From an uncultured Parabacteroides sp. (GTDB lineage Bacteria; Bacteroidota; Bacteroidia; Bacteroidales; Tannerellaceae), in contig CAJTMR010000005.1 of NCBI GenBank assembly GCA_910577325.1, positions 26,981 through 90,980 of the forward strand: DNA of 64,000 bases. Reading direction: 5' to 3'. The notes below the pieces were generated by a model, which searched no databases, had not been told where the DNA came from, and worked only from the letters and a program-made list of their open reading frames with translations. The position numbers were made by a program, and so were the translations under genes. Below are positions 63,774-64,000 of the stretch, one piece after another (within the stretch, counting starts at the first letter, position 1; the number at the start of each line of letters is the position of its first letter).

Positions 63774-64000
63774 ATGGAAAGATATTCTTTAAACCATTTA
63801 TCCAGGACGCTCGGCTGTTTTTTGCTTTGCGTCATGTTCGCAGCTACGGCATTTGCACAGCAAAAAACCATAAAAGGTTCCGTAGTAGATGCGAACGGCG
63901 AACCCCTGATCGGTGTCAACGTCGCAGTAAAAGGAACTACAATCGGTATAATTACCGATATTGACGGTAATTATACATTGGAGGTACCCTCCAATTCGAC
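63774..64000 (+). CDS. SusC/RagA-family transporter, N-terminal part only
   Basis: The window ends after 75 codons. A signal peptide (MERYSLNHLSRTLGCFLLCV... ATAFAQ) leads into QQKTIKGSVVDANGEPLIGV and GTTIGIITDIDGNYTLEVPS, nearly the same as in the susC at 58272. The two are therefore recent paralogues, including their leaders. Confidence 0.9.
   Translation, partial: MERYSLNHLSRTLGCFLLCVMFAATAFAQQKTIKGSVVDANGEPLIGVNVAVKGTTIGIITDIDGNYTLEVPSNS

Overview
The window is chromosomal DNA from a gut-type Bacteroidales bacterium; Parabacteroides is my best guess for the genus, but this is inference. The evidence is three SusC/SusD-type loci, an ECF sigma/FecR anti-sigma pair, a type V (FimA/Mfa-like) fimbrial locus, a long SecA (1117 aa) with a C-terminal zinc motif, and repeated promoters of the Bacteroides form (TTTG, about 19 bp, TAnnTTTG). 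No phage, insertion sequence or CRISPR array is visible.

Layout. 1-3384 (minus): coaX, an outer-membrane barrel and a secreted TPR protein in one tight operon. 3512-14991 (minus): a glycan-use locus read from the right as ECF sigma factor, FecR anti-sigma, SusC with an STN signalling domain, SusD and, behind its own promoter, a large GH2 beta-galactosidase with a CBM32-like tail. A probable antisense small RNA lies opposite the susC leader. 15114-15826: copy 1 of a dispersed repeat. 16001-20762 (minus): type V fimbriae (major subunit, anchor, tip). 21055-28405 (plus): a DUF4105 membrane protein fused to an HU-like fragment, a degenerate alkaline-phosphatase-fold protein, secA and a TPR protein.

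28592-47180 is the most striking region. It encodes an NtrC-type two-component pair, a TolC-like outer-membrane channel, an HlyD-like adaptor, one MacB/LolD-type ATPase and eight FtsX-like permeases in four tandem pairs. Three sigma-54 promoters (-24/-12) precede tolC, the adaptor operon and a permease/ATPase operon. Each has, 44-45 bp upstream, a pair of 16-bp palindromic sites whose starts are 19 bp apart. This looks like one complete sigma-54 regulon for a multi-permease tripartite exporter.

47270-57378: a second GH2 enzyme, a Dcu-type C4-dicarboxylate transporter, a FucP-like sugar permease, a DUF4153 membrane protein, ferritin, an SGNH hydrolase, copy 2 of the dispersed repeat, and an M64-family peptidase. 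57482-64000: tRNA-Trp(CCA), a small XRE regulator on the opposite strand, then susC-susD and the start of another susC. The last two susC genes share a conserved promoter and 5' leader.

All functions are assigned by reading motifs and recalling families. No database search or structure prediction was run.
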